64,000 nucleotides of DNA from Brevibacillus brevis (lineage in GTDB: Bacteria; Bacillota; Bacilli; Brevibacillales; Brevibacillaceae), in the NCBI RefSeq assembly GCF_001039275.2, contig NZ_CP030117.1, positions 1,819,501 to 1,883,500 on the forward strand, given 5' to 3'. Below are positions 22,184 to 31,740 of this stretch, in pieces; position 1 is the first letter of the stretch; each line of letters starts with the position of its first letter. The notes below the pieces were generated by a model. That model saw only the letters and a program-made list of their open reading frames with translations. It made no database searches and was not told the origin of the DNA. The translations under genes and the position numbers were made by a program.

Positions 22184-22229
22184 ACACCCTATTTCCGATT
22201 GCGGGATGAAAAGGGGTGTTTTTCTTTTG
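22184..22229 (+). terminator. Rho-independent terminator after gmd
   Basis: ACACCC-TA-TTTC pairs with GAAA-A-GGGTGT around a loop of about 12 bases, followed by a T-rich tail (TTTTTCTTTT). It separates the glycan locus from the sigma-54 operon. Confidence 0.65.
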
Positions 22230-22377
22230 GTTGATGATAGAGGTAGCCTAATCATTTAAAAGGACAACTCATTAATATATATAGGGTGGCTTGTTTATCG
22301 TGCGGTCTGTTATTTTTGTCCCGTTACTCATAGATAAAATAGCAGAAAATTCATTATTAACTGTCATATCCTTGCGT

Positions 22378-22393
22378 TGGCACGTTAATTGCT
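22378..22393 (+). promoter_or_regulatory. Sigma-54 (SigL) -24/-12 promoter
   Basis: TGGCAC, five bases, TTGCT: the invariant GG and GC are separated by exactly 10 bases, matching the sigma-54 consensus. It lies about 50 bases upstream of the asparaginase start and heads an operon that encodes its own enhancer-binding activator. The 150 bases upstream are AT-rich and may hold the activator sites, but I could not define a convincing inverted repeat. Confidence 0.88.
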
Positions 22394-22445
22394 TACTGTA
22401 GAAAAGTGCAAACATTCTACTATTCGCACTCAAAGGAGACTTGCT

Positions 22446-23471
22446 ATGAACGTCGTTGCCAACGTATACCGGGGAGAACAGGTAGAGAGCTCACATCTCG
22501 GACATATCGCAGTCGTTGATTCGCAGGGGACATTGCTCTATTCGTATGGTGATCCCCATCGCCTTACATATGCACGCTCCAGTATGAAGCCGTTGCAGAC
22601 GATTCCGGTAATCGAGACGGGTGCGGCAGATCGGTATGGTTTTGAGCCGGCTGATCTTTCGCTCTGTTGCGCTTCTCATAGTGGAGAGCCGCGCCATCGC
22701 ACGCGGGCGCTCTCAATGCTTGCGCGAGCAGGTCAGCCAGAAGCGGCATTGCAATGCGGGACACATGTGCCACGTCATGAGGAGAGCTACAAACAACTGA
22801 TTCGGGAAGACAAGCCACTTACACCCATCTTCTCGAATTGCTCCGGCAAGCACTCCGGCATGGTTGCCACTGCAACACATATGGGGGAGGACGTGACTAC
22901 CTATCATTTGCCTACGCATCCAGTGCAGCAGCGGATTCTCGAAGTCGTCGAGGACATAACAGGCTACCCCAAAGACAAAATCAACCTCGGGACAGATGGA
23001 TGTGGGGTTCCTGTCCATCAATTGCCGCTCGCCCATTACGCGTGGGCATTCGCCAAGCTGGCGAGACCAGAGGTGATCGAGAATCCAGAGCGACGAAAAG
23101 CGGTTCAGCGAATTACGGATGCCATGACCGCTCATCCCGAAATGGTCGGAGGCGAGAATCGATATTGCACAGACCTCATGTCAGCCTTTGCCGGTCGTAT
23201 CGTAGGGAAGGCAGGCGCAGAGTCCGTGTATTGCCTGGGCGATAGAGAAACAGGATTGGGCATTGCCATCAAAATCGAGGATGGAGGACCACGGGCGATC
23301 AATCCGGTCGTCAATGAAGTGCTTCGTCAACTGGGAATCGGCATGGACGGTCCTTTGGACAAACTCGCGGAATACACCAACCCGCCCATTACAAACATGA
23401 GTGGTAACGTTGTTGGACGGATTGAGACGTCCTTCCGCCTCGTCAAGACAGATTTTTCTTTACGTGTATAA
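22446..23471 (+). CDS. L-asparaginase II family (Rhizobium etli type)
   Basis: This 341-residue protein has the Asparaginase_II signatures: YARSSMKPLQTIPV (Ser-xx-Lys), CCASHSGEPRHR, NCSGKHSGMVA and LGTDGCGVPVHQLPL. It should hydrolyse asparagine to aspartate and ammonia in the cytoplasm. This family is unrelated to the common AnsA/AnsB enzymes. The start is ATG 22446 with AAAGGAGA upstream. It is the first gene behind the sigma-54 promoter, in line with release of ammonia under nitrogen limitation. Because the rest of the operon takes up and cleaves peptides, asparagine-containing peptides or a derepressed general nitrogen role are both possible. Confidence 0.85.
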   Translation: MNVVANVYRGEQVESSHLGHIAVVDSQGTLLYSYGDPHRLTYARSSMKPLQTIPVIETGAADRYGFEPADLSLCCASHSGEPRHRTRALSMLARAGQPEAALQCGTHVPRHEESYKQLIREDKPLTPIFSNCSGKHSGMVATATHMGEDVTTYHLPTHPVQQRILEVVEDITGYPKDKINLGTDGCGVPVHQLPLAHYAWAFAKLARPEVIENPERRKAVQRITDAMTAHPEMVGGENRYCTDLMSAFAGRIVGKAGAESVYCLGDRETGLGIAIKIEDGGPRAINPVVNEVLRQLGIGMDGPLDKLAEYTNPPITNMSGNVVGRIETSFRLVKTDFSLRV

Positions 23472-23552
23472 ATGGCATTCCCAGCGGTGCCGTTTATCCA
23501 TAAAGCAACAAAGTCTAATTGTTGTTTAAAAAAGAAAAGGGGGTCACATGCA

Positions 23553-25223
23553 ATGAACATGCGAAAAGGATGGAAGCTTCTTAGTACCGCTGCACTTGTC
23601 ACTGTCCTTGCCATTACCGGTTGTAGTCAGTCGGCAACGCCGACACAGCCAGCAGGGGGAGGGACAGCAGGTCAAGCGTCCACAGATACAGGTGGACAAG
23701 CCAACGCCGCTGCAAAACTCAAGCTCAACCTGAAGACCGAACCACCTTCGCTCGATCCGCCAAAAGGCTTTGACAGTACTTCCAATGAAGTGTTGAATGC
23801 CACAATGGAAGGCTTGGTTCGACTGGACAAGGATCACAAGCCGCAAGCAGCCATGGCCGAGAAATGGGCAGTGAGTGAGGATGGAAAAACGTATACCTTT
23901 ACATTGCGCGATAGCAAATGGTCGAATGGTGAACCCGTGACAGCGCAGGATTTCGAGTTTGCGTTTAAGCGCATTGTCGATCCGAACAATGCATTCCCGT
24001 CTGCTTTCCTCGCCTATTACATCGATGGAGCAGAAGCGTTCAACAAAGGAACAGGAAATGCAGACGGCGTACAGGTAAAAGCCGTAGACGAGAAGACGTT
24101 TGAGGTAAAGCTGAAGGCGCCAACAGGTTACTTCCTCCACATCCTGACGCAGCCGACCTTCTTCCCGGTGAATAAAAAAGTCGTAGAGAGCAATCCGAAA
24201 TGGGCGGAAGGCGCTGCAAGTATCGTAACGAATGGACCGTTCAAAATGGAAGATTGGGTACATGACCAATCAGTAAAGCTGGTGAAAAACGACGGCTACT
24301 GGGACCGTGATTCGATCAAATATGCGGGGATCGAGTTTGTCATGGTCAACGATGAAAATACGCAATTCCAAATGTACAAAACGGGTCAGCTCGACATGAT
24401 CCAGACTGTCCCTAATGATATGAAGAAACAGTTGATCGATTCTGGAGAAGCAAAGGTAGAGACGGAAGCGTCCATCTACTACTACCGGATGAACACCACA
24501 ATGCCTCCATTCACGAACGCCAACATTCGGAAAGCATTTGCGCTGGCCATCGATCGTAAGACACTGATTGACAATGTCGTGCAAGGGAAACAAACACCTG
24601 CCATGGCTCACGTGCCATTGGGCTTCCCGGAGCCAGACGGAACGGATTTCCGCACAAAGGGTGGGGATTTCTTCCAGGATAACGATGTAGAGCAAGCAAA
24701 AGCACTGCTGAAAAAAGGGATGGAAGAAGAAGGCTGGACAACCCTCCCACCTGTCACCATGACGTATAACACCAGTGATGCGCACAAGGCCATCGCGCAA
24801 GTTTTGCAGGAAATGTACAAGAAAAATCTCGGGGTAGATGTGAAGCTGGAAAACAAAGAATGGAAAGTATTCCTGGCAGAACAGCGTGCTCGTACTCTCC
24901 AATTCTCCCGCTCGACGATCCCTGCCGACTATGGAGACCCGGTCAACTACCTTGAGCTGTTCGTGACTGACCATCCTGGAAACCGTATCAATTACAGCAA
25001 CAAAGAGTATGACGCACTGGTCGAGAAGATTCGCAACACTGCCGACGAACCCGAGCGCTTCAAGCTCATGCATGACGCGGAGAAAATTTTCATGGATGAT
25101 ATGCCACTCGTACCTATCTATTTCGGCACAAAAGTATTTATGGAGCAACCAAACATTAAAGGCATCATTCGCCATCCAGTCGGCACGATTGACTACAAAT
25201 GGGTAGAAATCGGCAATAAGTAA
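23553..25223 (+). CDS. dppE: Peptide ABC transporter substrate-binding lipoprotein
   Basis: This 556-residue SBP_bac_5 family protein has a lipoprotein signal peptide ending in LAITGC (Cys becomes the lipidated residue). A Gly/Ala/Thr-rich linker follows, then EPPSLDPPKG and a typical ligand-binding core (YTFTLRDSKWSNGEPVTAQD; WAEGAASIVTNGPFKM). It is membrane-tethered outside the cell and delivers oligopeptides to the permease encoded downstream. The ATG at 23553 is 8 bases after AAGGGGGT; the frame continues upstream to 23472 but adds no signal character. The exact peptide specificity is unknown; the symbol is by analogy. Confidence 0.88.
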   Translation: MNMRKGWKLLSTAALVTVLAITGCSQSATPTQPAGGGTAGQASTDTGGQANAAAKLKLNLKTEPPSLDPPKGFDSTSNEVLNATMEGLVRLDKDHKPQAAMAEKWAVSEDGKTYTFTLRDSKWSNGEPVTAQDFEFAFKRIVDPNNAFPSAFLAYYIDGAEAFNKGTGNADGVQVKAVDEKTFEVKLKAPTGYFLHILTQPTFFPVNKKVVESNPKWAEGAASIVTNGPFKMEDWVHDQSVKLVKNDGYWDRDSIKYAGIEFVMVNDENTQFQMYKTGQLDMIQTVPNDMKKQLIDSGEAKVETEASIYYYRMNTTMPPFTNANIRKAFALAIDRKTLIDNVVQGKQTPAMAHVPLGFPEPDGTDFRTKGGDFFQDNDVEQAKALLKKGMEEEGWTTLPPVTMTYNTSDAHKAIAQVLQEMYKKNLGVDVKLENKEWKVFLAEQRARTLQFSRSTIPADYGDPVNYLELFVTDHPGNRINYSNKEYDALVEKIRNTADEPERFKLMHDAEKIFMDDMPLVPIYFGTKVFMEQPNIKGIIRHPVGTIDYKWVEIGNK

Positions 25224-25237
25224 TAAGTAAAATAAGC

Positions 25238-25274
25238 GAAGACAAGAACGAATATTTGAAACGTTCTTGTCTTC
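25238..25274 (+). terminator. 13-bp intra-operon hairpin without T-tract
   Basis: GAAGACAAGAACG pairs perfectly with CGTTCTTGTCTTC across an 11-base loop, 15 bases after the binding-protein stop. No run of T follows, so it is more likely an mRNA-stabilising or processing element, or a partial terminator, that lets the binding-protein message exceed that of the downstream genes. Confidence 0.6.
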
Positions 25275-25298
25275 ACTTTACATCTTGGAGCGGCTGAT

Positions 25299-27374
25299 AT
25301 GGACAAAAAATCGATCATATTTATTGCAAGAATGGATGAGTTTCTACAGTCCGTCGTTAGTCAATATCATGAATTGGGAATCGGCGATGATATCCATGTC
25401 GAGGCGATGCGAGTCGACCAGCTTCCGTTGCGCCCGATCACGCCTGGTGCCCTCGTTATTGTATCCACCAAAAGCATAGTCCCACTTGTACAACCGTATG
25501 TGCCGAAAGAATCCAGCATCATCGTAGCCAAGCGAATGCTGCCGTATCATAATTTGCGCGGCATGCTGGAGATTCCGAAAGGCGTGAAAGTGCTTCTCGT
25601 CAGTGACACCAAGGAGACTGCTGAAGAAAATGTGGAATTGCTACGTGCCTCTGGGATGGATTTTGAACTGTATCCTTATTATCCAGGTGCTGACTATCCA
25701 TCAGACATCGAGATTGCGGTAACGCCAGGAGAGGCAGAGCATGTCCCCCCGCATATTCGCAAAGTTGTCGATATCGGGTATCGGATCATCGATTTATCTA
25801 CGTGGCTTGCCATCTACTCTCATTTTAAATACGGCAATTTTCAAAAGGTGACCGCACGCGCCATGCAATCGTTGGTCGATATCACCAAAGAGCTGAACAA
25901 CGAGATTCAGCATGCGCATCTGTTGAGCAAATATTTGGAGGCCATCGTCAATCGGATCGAGGACGCAGTGATTGCCATGGATGAAAAAGAAAACATCCGT
26001 TTTGTCAATCAGAAAGCAATCGATACGTTGCAGATGGAAGGGAATGAAGTCGTAGGTGAACGGGCTTCCAATTGCTTGCCTGCGAATTTTTATCAGTTGA
26101 TCCGGCAGTGTGAAGAGAATAAGGATGTTTTGGTAGATTGGGCGAACAAAACCTACTTTTTCCGCAAAATGCACATCGTCATGGAAGGCAGCTTTCTCGG
26201 GAGTCTGCTCTTGTTTCGCCAGGCCGCAGAAATTGAAAAGCTGGAGCATGATTATCGCATGCGCCTTTACAGCAAAGGATTGGTAGCCAAATACCAATTT
26301 GATGATTTTTATGGGGAGAGCGCGCCTGTACAAAAAGTCATTCAGATTGCCCGCAAAATCGCAAGAAGCAACTCCACTGTGCTGTTGTTGGGAGAAACAG
26401 GGACAGGGAAGGAATTGCTCGCCCAGGCTATCCACAATGCTTCGCCACGTCGAAGAGAGCCGTTTGTTGGGGTCAACTTCGCTGCCATATCGGAATCTCT
26501 TTTGGAAAGCGAGCTGTTCGGCTATGAAGAAGGAGCTTTTACCGGAGCGCGTAAAGGTGGACATATCGGCTGGTTTGAATTAGCCCACAAAGGAACCATT
26601 TTTCTTGATGAGATCGGAGATGCCAGCGCGGCTATTCAAAACCGACTGTTGCGTGTATTGCAAGAACGCCAGATTATGCGCGTAGGCGGCAGTAAGATCA
26701 TCCCGACAGATATTCGTGTCATCGCAGCAACGAATCAAGATTTGCAACGGATGATTACGGAAGGAGCCTTCCGAGCTGATTTGTATTATCGCCTGAATAT
26801 CTTGCCGATTCATTTGCCGCCTCTGCGGAACAGACGGGAGGATATTCCGTGGTTGGCTCATCAATTTATAAAGAAATACTCCTATGATTTGCGCCGCCCG
26901 CCGTTTACGTTGACCAATGAAGCGATGCGGGCACTCCATGAGTATGATTGGCCTGGAAATATTCGCGAGCTCGAAAATGTGATCGAGTATTTAGCACACG
27001 TCGTGGAGGATGAAGCGTATCCGTATCATTTGCCGTTTCTGCGGGAAATACCGGAAGCGCCGTTGCCTGTAGATGGTCTATACAATGAATGTGAAAGTAT
27101 CGTCACTGCATATACAAAACGAGGATTTCTGGATGAAATCACGGCTATTTTGAAGGAGCTGGGACAAGGGAGCGGTGGACGCTATACGCTACTTGCGCAG
27201 TTGCAAGAAAGAGGCCACTCAGTTACCTTGCAACAGCTACGCTATCGCTTGAAGCTTTTGCAGCAGGATGAGCTGATTCAAGTGGGAAAAGGAAGACAAG
27301 GGAGTCAAATTTCCTCGAAAGGTGAATCGTTTCTTGCCTATCTAGATCGGATGAAAGCAGGGGAACGCATATGA
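25299..27374 (+). CDS. Sigma-54-dependent enhancer-binding activator, PrpR_N-like sensor plus PAS plus AAA+ plus winged helix
   Basis: This is a 691-residue activator. The N-terminal 190 residues resemble the PrpR_N periplasmic-fold sensor; residues about 220-320 look like a PAS domain (IVNRIEDAVIAMDEKENIRF). The AAA+ core has LLLGETGTGKELLAQAI (Walker A), ELFGYEEGAFTGA (the sigma-54 contact loop) and GTIFLDEIG (Walker B). The C-terminus lacks an obvious Fis-type helix-turn-helix. Instead TLLAQLQERGHSVTLQQL and the residues after it look like a winged helix. It probably activates the promoter at 22378 in response to a small ligand. The start ATG follows GGAG. It overlaps pepV by ATGA. Confidence 0.85.
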   Translation: MDKKSIIFIARMDEFLQSVVSQYHELGIGDDIHVEAMRVDQLPLRPITPGALVIVSTKSIVPLVQPYVPKESSIIVAKRMLPYHNLRGMLEIPKGVKVLLVSDTKETAEENVELLRASGMDFELYPYYPGADYPSDIEIAVTPGEAEHVPPHIRKVVDIGYRIIDLSTWLAIYSHFKYGNFQKVTARAMQSLVDITKELNNEIQHAHLLSKYLEAIVNRIEDAVIAMDEKENIRFVNQKAIDTLQMEGNEVVGERASNCLPANFYQLIRQCEENKDVLVDWANKTYFFRKMHIVMEGSFLGSLLLFRQAAEIEKLEHDYRMRLYSKGLVAKYQFDDFYGESAPVQKVIQIARKIARSNSTVLLLGETGTGKELLAQAIHNASPRRREPFVGVNFAAISESLLESELFGYEEGAFTGARKGGHIGWFELAHKGTIFLDEIGDASAAIQNRLLRVLQERQIMRVGGSKIIPTDIRVIAATNQDLQRMITEGAFRADLYYRLNILPIHLPPLRNRREDIPWLAHQFIKKYSYDLRRPPFTLTNEAMRALHEYDWPGNIRELENVIEYLAHVVEDEAYPYHLPFLREIPEAPLPVDGLYNECESIVTAYTKRGFLDEITAILKELGQGSGGRYTLLAQLQERGHSVTLQQLRYRLKLLQQDELIQVGKGRQGSQISSKGESFLAYLDRMKAGERI

Positions 27375-28804
27375 GTGATTACTGGAAGCAGCAAGCGCTT
27401 CTGCAAAGAGAGCAGTACCTGGATGATTTGAAATCCTTTCTTTCCATAAACAGCATCGAAGATATGACGACGGCAAAAGAAGGAAAGCCATTTGGCGAAG
27501 GTGTTGCCGCGGCGCTTGAAACAATGCTCGCACGCGGTGAGCTGGATGGCTTCCAGACCAAAAACCTGGATGGTTACGCAGGGACAATCGAGTTCGGCGA
27601 CGGGGAAGAAGAGATCGGCGTGCTCGTTCATATCGATGTCGTCACTGTGGGCGAAGGTTGGACGACCCCGCCTTTTGAACCGAACATTCGCGACGGTCGT
27701 ATCTATGCGCGTGGAGCGATTGACGACAAAGGCCCAGCGATGGCAGCGTACTATGCGTTGAAGCTGGTTAAGGATTCAGGCTTGCCACTGACAAAACGCG
27801 TGCGAATGATCATCGGAACAGATGAAGAGAGCGGTTGGCTGTGCATGAAGCATTTTGCCCAGCATGATCGCATTCCGCCGATTGGCTTTTCACCTGATTC
27901 CTCCTTTCCGATGACACATGCAGAGAAGGGACAGATCAACCCGACATTGACCATTCCAGCGATGGAACCAATCGAACGAAATGGAGCCTGGCAGTTAGCG
28001 TCATTTGTCTCCGGTGATCAAGGAAACAGTGTTCCCGAAAAAGCAGTCGCACTTGTACGACTGGACTTTCAGGCGCGACAGGAGATCGTCCTTTCCCAAT
28101 TGGCGGAAGAGTGGGAAATGTTTCTGAATGAAAACCACACAACAGGTCGTATGGAACTGATAGGGCTGGGACAGTTGCAGTTCACGCTGGCAGGAAAGCC
28201 GGCTCATGGGATGGCACCATTCCAAGGCGTGAATGCGGGAACCTTGTTGGCGACTTTTTTGCGCTTGTATCCGTTTGGTGGCTCCTGTTCGTCCTTTCTT
28301 ACGATGTTGGCTGATGTCCTGCATGAAGATTATTTTGCTCACCATCTACATATGGCTTGCGAGGATGAAGTGTCAGGCAAGCTGACGGTCAACGCGGGGA
28401 TTTTGCGATATGATTCCTGCGAAGGGGGGACAGTTCGGCTCAATATACGCTATCCGGCGACAGTTTCCTGTGAGGAGTACGTTGAGAAGCTGAAGCAAAG
28501 GACAGCAGAGCTGGGCTGGACGATTTCCGCTTTACGGACATCCAAGTCGCATTATGTACCTAAAGATCATCCTGTGATCCAAACCTTGTCGCAGGTGTAC
28601 GAGGAGCACACGGGAGAACCAGCAACCCTCCTTTCCTCAGGAGGAGCTACCTACGCCAAAATCATGCCGTATGGTGTTGCTTTCGGCCCGCTCTTTCCGG
28701 GCAAGGAATCCATGGCTCATTTGACTGATGAATATGCCGAGATTGACGACCTGCTGCGTGCTATGACCATTTACGCGCATGCCATTTACGAGCTGGCTAA
28801 GTAA
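27371..28804 (+). CDS. pepV: Dipeptidase PepV family (M20 metallopeptidase)
   Basis: This 477-residue M20 peptidase has the two-metal site VLVHIDVVTVGEGW, ARGAIDDKGPAMAAYYA, MIIGTDEESGW and FSPDSSFPMTHAEKG. The dimerisation and lid region is present (AHGMAPFQGVNAG). PepV enzymes hydrolyse dipeptides, including those with N-terminal beta-alanine or histidine. It is encoded between the regulator and the permease and shares a 4-base overlap with the regulator gene. It should cleave imported dipeptides in the cytoplasm. Confidence 0.9.
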   Translation: MSDYWKQQALLQREQYLDDLKSFLSINSIEDMTTAKEGKPFGEGVAAALETMLARGELDGFQTKNLDGYAGTIEFGDGEEEIGVLVHIDVVTVGEGWTTPPFEPNIRDGRIYARGAIDDKGPAMAAYYALKLVKDSGLPLTKRVRMIIGTDEESGWLCMKHFAQHDRIPPIGFSPDSSFPMTHAEKGQINPTLTIPAMEPIERNGAWQLASFVSGDQGNSVPEKAVALVRLDFQARQEIVLSQLAEEWEMFLNENHTTGRMELIGLGQLQFTLAGKPAHGMAPFQGVNAGTLLATFLRLYPFGGSCSSFLTMLADVLHEDYFAHHLHMACEDEVSGKLTVNAGILRYDSCEGGTVRLNIRYPATVSCEEYVEKLKQRTAELGWTISALRTSKSHYVPKDHPVIQTLSQVYEEHTGEPATLLSSGGATYAKIMPYGVAFGPLFPGKESMAHLTDEYAEIDDLLRAMTIYAHAIYELAK

Positions 28805-28819
28805 ACGAGGAGGACTTCC

Positions 28820-29752
28820 ATGTCAAACTATCTGGTAAAACGTATTTTGATGATGTTCGTCACCCTGTGGATTATCGTGACGCTGACGTTTGCCTTGATG
28901 CATGCCATTCCGGGGAACCCGTTTGCCTCCGAGTCGGATCAGCTACCAGAGCAAATTCTCAATAATTTACGTGCCAAATACAATCTGGACGAGCCGTTAC
29001 CTGTTCAATACGTTTTGTATCTGAAAAATCTGTTAATGCTCGACTTGGGCCCATCCATCAAATCAGACTCTCGTGGAGTCAATGACATGATTTCCGATGG
29101 CTTTGCTGCATCTGCGTGGTTGGGTGCGCAAGCGATCGGGATCGCACTCCTTTTCGGGATTTCGTTGGGTATTATCGCAGCGCTCAATCGAAATAAATGG
29201 CTGGACTACGTGGCTATGGCGCTTGCTGTATTGGGGGTAGCGATTCCGAGCTTCATTATGGCACCGCTTTTGATCAATTTTTTCGCGATCAAGCTGCCGC
29301 TCTTTCCCGTTGCGACATGGGGTACCTGGATGCATACGATACTGCCGTCACTGGCGCTTGCCTTTGGTCCAGTTGCGGTCATTACCCGCTATATGCGTGC
29401 CAGCATGATTGAAGTTATGAACCAGAACTACATTCGAACAGCAGAGGCAAAGGGGATTCCCATGTTTATCATCGTCGTCAGACATGGAATTCGCAATGCG
29501 ATTCTGCCTGTTGTCACCTTTCTCGGACCTTTGATTGCCAGTTTGATAACGGGAACCTTTGTCGTGGAGAAAATCTTTGCGATTCCCGGCATTGGCAAGT
29601 ATTTCGTAGACGGCATTTTCAACCGTGATTATCCGGTCATTTTGGGTACGACGATTTTTTACAGTGCGATTCTGATTTTTACCATTTTCCTGATTGATAT
29701 CGCATACACCCTGATTGACCCGCGAATCAAGCTGACCAACAAGGAGAGATAA
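28820..29752 (+). CDS. dppB: Dipeptide/oligopeptide ABC transporter permease (DppB/OppB)
   Basis: This 310-residue permease has six predicted membrane helices. The N-terminal KRILMMFVTLWIIVTLTFAL and HAIPGNPF are typical of the family. The cytoplasmic EAA loop reads YIRTAEAKGIPMFIIVVRHG, and the C-terminus ends with YTLIDPRIK. With DppC it forms the inner-membrane pore of the peptide importer. GGAGG precedes the ATG; the gene is 15 bases after pepV and 3 bases before dppC. Confidence 0.93.
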   Translation: MSNYLVKRILMMFVTLWIIVTLTFALMHAIPGNPFASESDQLPEQILNNLRAKYNLDEPLPVQYVLYLKNLLMLDLGPSIKSDSRGVNDMISDGFAASAWLGAQAIGIALLFGISLGIIAALNRNKWLDYVAMALAVLGVAIPSFIMAPLLINFFAIKLPLFPVATWGTWMHTILPSLALAFGPVAVITRYMRASMIEVMNQNYIRTAEAKGIPMFIIVVRHGIRNAILPVVTFLGPLIASLITGTFVVEKIFAIPGIGKYFVDGIFNRDYPVILGTTIFYSAILIFTIFLIDIAYTLIDPRIKLTNKER

Positions 29753-29755
29753 ACT

Positions 29756-30697
29756 GTGGCGATGGAGCACAAAGTGGACCCGTTATTTCGCCCGTTGATG
29801 AAAAATACGCAGGCGAATGTCATTGCACGACCGAGTCTCAGCAATGGGCAGCAGGTCGTTCGGAAGCTGCTAAAAAACAAGCTGGCTATGCTCGGGCTGT
29901 TCATTATTCTCGCTTTGGTTGGCATGGCGATCATTGGACCGAATCTCGTGCCGTATAGTTATTCCGACCAGAGCTTGCTGACCAAAAATCAGGAAATCTC
30001 CGCGGAGCATTGGTTCGGTACGGATGAGCTGGGACGTGACATGTTTGCCCGTACGTGGTATGGGGCGAGGATTTCTTTGACGATTGGCATTGTCGCGGCG
30101 TTAATTGACCTGGTCATTGGAGTGACTGTCGGGGGAATTGCAGGCTATATGGCAGGACGAGGCAAACGAGGGGATCGCATCGATACGATTATCATGCGTA
30201 TTATCGAGATTTTGTATGGGCTGCCGTATTTGCTGGTCGTCATTTTGCTCATGGTTGTGATGGAGCCGGGTATGCTGACGATTATTATTGCCCTATCTGC
30301 TACTGGGTGGGTCGGCATGGCGCGGTTAGTGCGCGGGCAAATCCTGCAATTGAAAAACCAAGAGTTCATTTTGGCTGCCCAAGTACTGGGAGCGAAGTTT
30401 TCACGAATTTTGCTGAAGCATCTGATTCCCAACACATTTGGCGTCATTATCGTCAATTTGACCTTTACGATTCCATCGGCGATTTTTGCGGAATCTTTTC
30501 TCAGCTTTCTAGGACTCGGTGTACAAGCTCCTGTCGCCAGTTGGGGTACGATGACAAACGATGGCTTGGGCGTTATTTTGACGGGTGATTGGTGGCGACT
30601 GTTTTTTCCGGCATTGATGATCTCGTTGACGATGTTCGCCTTCAACGTATTCGGCGACGGCTTGCAGGATGCACTTGATCCGCGTCTACGCGATTAG
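29756..30697 (+). CDS. dppC: Dipeptide/oligopeptide ABC transporter permease (DppC/OppC)
   Basis: This 313-residue permease has an OppC-type cytoplasmic N-terminus followed by KLAMLGLFIILALVGMAI. It has HWFGTDELGRDMFARTWYG, the EAA loop FILAAQVLGAKFSRILLKHL, and FGDGLQDALDPRLRD at the end. I keep the GTG at 29756 because AAGGAG lies 9 bases upstream; an ATG two codons later is 15 bases from that site. It partners DppB in the peptide importer. Confidence 0.92.
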   Translation: MAMEHKVDPLFRPLMKNTQANVIARPSLSNGQQVVRKLLKNKLAMLGLFIILALVGMAIIGPNLVPYSYSDQSLLTKNQEISAEHWFGTDELGRDMFARTWYGARISLTIGIVAALIDLVIGVTVGGIAGYMAGRGKRGDRIDTIIMRIIEILYGLPYLLVVILLMVVMEPGMLTIIIALSATGWVGMARLVRGQILQLKNQEFILAAQVLGAKFSRILLKHLIPNTFGVIIVNLTFTIPSAIFAESFLSFLGLGVQAPVASWGTMTNDGLGVILTGDWWRLFFPALMISLTMFAFNVFGDGLQDALDPRLRD

Positions 30698-30717
30698 AGA
30701 CGACAGGAGGAATGAGG

Positions 30718-31740
30718 ATGAATCAGCATTTGCTGACAATCGATAACTTGCGGGTGAATTTCAAGACGTATGGCGGCGAGGTTCAAGCCGTGCGGGGCGT
30801 GTCCTTTTACGTGGATAAAGGGGAGACAGTTGCCATCGTGGGGGAGAGTGGGTGTGGCAAGAGCGTTACGGCTCAAGCGATTATGGGCTTAATCCCTAAT
30901 CCACCCGGAAAAATCGTCGGGGGAAAGGTTGTATTTGAAGGAGCTCAAATCAGTCATCTGCCCAAAAAAGAGCTGCTGGGTATTCGCGGAAGGCAGATCG
31001 GCATGGTGTTTCAAGACCCGATGACAGCACTCAATCCCACGATGAAGGTAGGGACACAAATCGTAGAGGGATTCGTTCGCAGTCACCAGGTATCAAAAGA
31101 GGAAGCGCGAAAGCGAGCGATCGAGATGCTCTCGCTCGTAGGAATTCCCGATCCGGAAAAGCGAATCGATCAGTACCCGCACCAATTCAGCGGAGGTATG
31201 CGTCAGCGTGTGGTCATTGCGATTGCTCTTGCTTGCCAACCCAAGCTGGTGATTGCTGATGAGCCGACGACAGCACTGGATGTGACGATTCAGGCGCAGA
31301 TTTTGGATTTGCTTAAGCGACTGCAAGAGGAACAGGAGTTATCCGTTGTGATTATTACGCATGATTTGGGAGTCGTAGCCGAGATCGCTCATCGCATGGT
31401 TGTCATGTATGCGGGGATGGTTGTCGAGACTGGGACGGTTGAGGACGTTTTTGCGAATCCTCGTCACCCGTATACATGGGGACTGATGCGCTCCCTCCCT
31501 CGTCTGGATGAGGGCGAAAAGCAACGGCTGATTCCCATCGAAGGCAGCCCTCCAGATTTGTTCCATCCGCCAGTCGGCTGTCCGTTTGCTGCCCGCTGTG
31601 ATTTTGCGATGGAGATATGCGAACAGCAGATGCCCGTGACGGGGGAATTCGGGCGTGGACATCAGGCAGCTTGCTGGCTCCACGATCCACGAGCACCGCG
31701 AATAGAGGAGCTAGTGGCAGCAGGGAGGCAGGGCGTATGA
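30718..31740 (+). CDS. dppD: Peptide ABC transporter ATP-binding protein (DppD/OppD)
   Basis: This 340-residue ATPase has Walker [15 protein letters not shown], the signature [17 protein letters not shown], Walker [14 protein letters not shown] and the H-loop IITHDLGVV. The C-terminal oligopeptide-type extension contains [18 protein letters not shown], which in some family members carries an iron-sulfur cluster. The start is ATG 30718, 7 bases after CAGGAGG; the ATG at 30712 is too close. It ends in an ATGA overlap with dppF. Confidence 0.93.
   Translation: MNQHLLTIDNLRVNFKTYGGEVQAVRGVSFYVDKGETVAIVGESGCGKSVTAQAIMGLIPNPPGKIVGGKVVFEGAQISHLPKKELLGIRGRQIGMVFQDPMTALNPTMKVGTQIVEGFVRSHQVSKEEARKRAIEMLSLVGIPDPEKRIDQYPHQFSGGMRQRVVIAIALACQPKLVIADEPTTALDVTIQAQILDLLKRLQEEQELSVVIITHDLGVVAEIAHRMVVMYAGMVVETGTVEDVFANPRHPYTWGLMRSLPRLDEGEKQRLIPIEGSPPDLFHPPVGCPFAARCDFAMEICEQQMPVTGEFGRGHQAACWLHDPRAPRIEELVAAGRQGV

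Noticed and set aside
22230-22377. Inverted repeats as activator sites for the sigma-54 promoter
   Set aside because: Short arms such as TTTATC/GATAAA and GACA-TTAATA/TATTAA-TGTC occur, but they are AT-rich and could be chance. No site was assigned.
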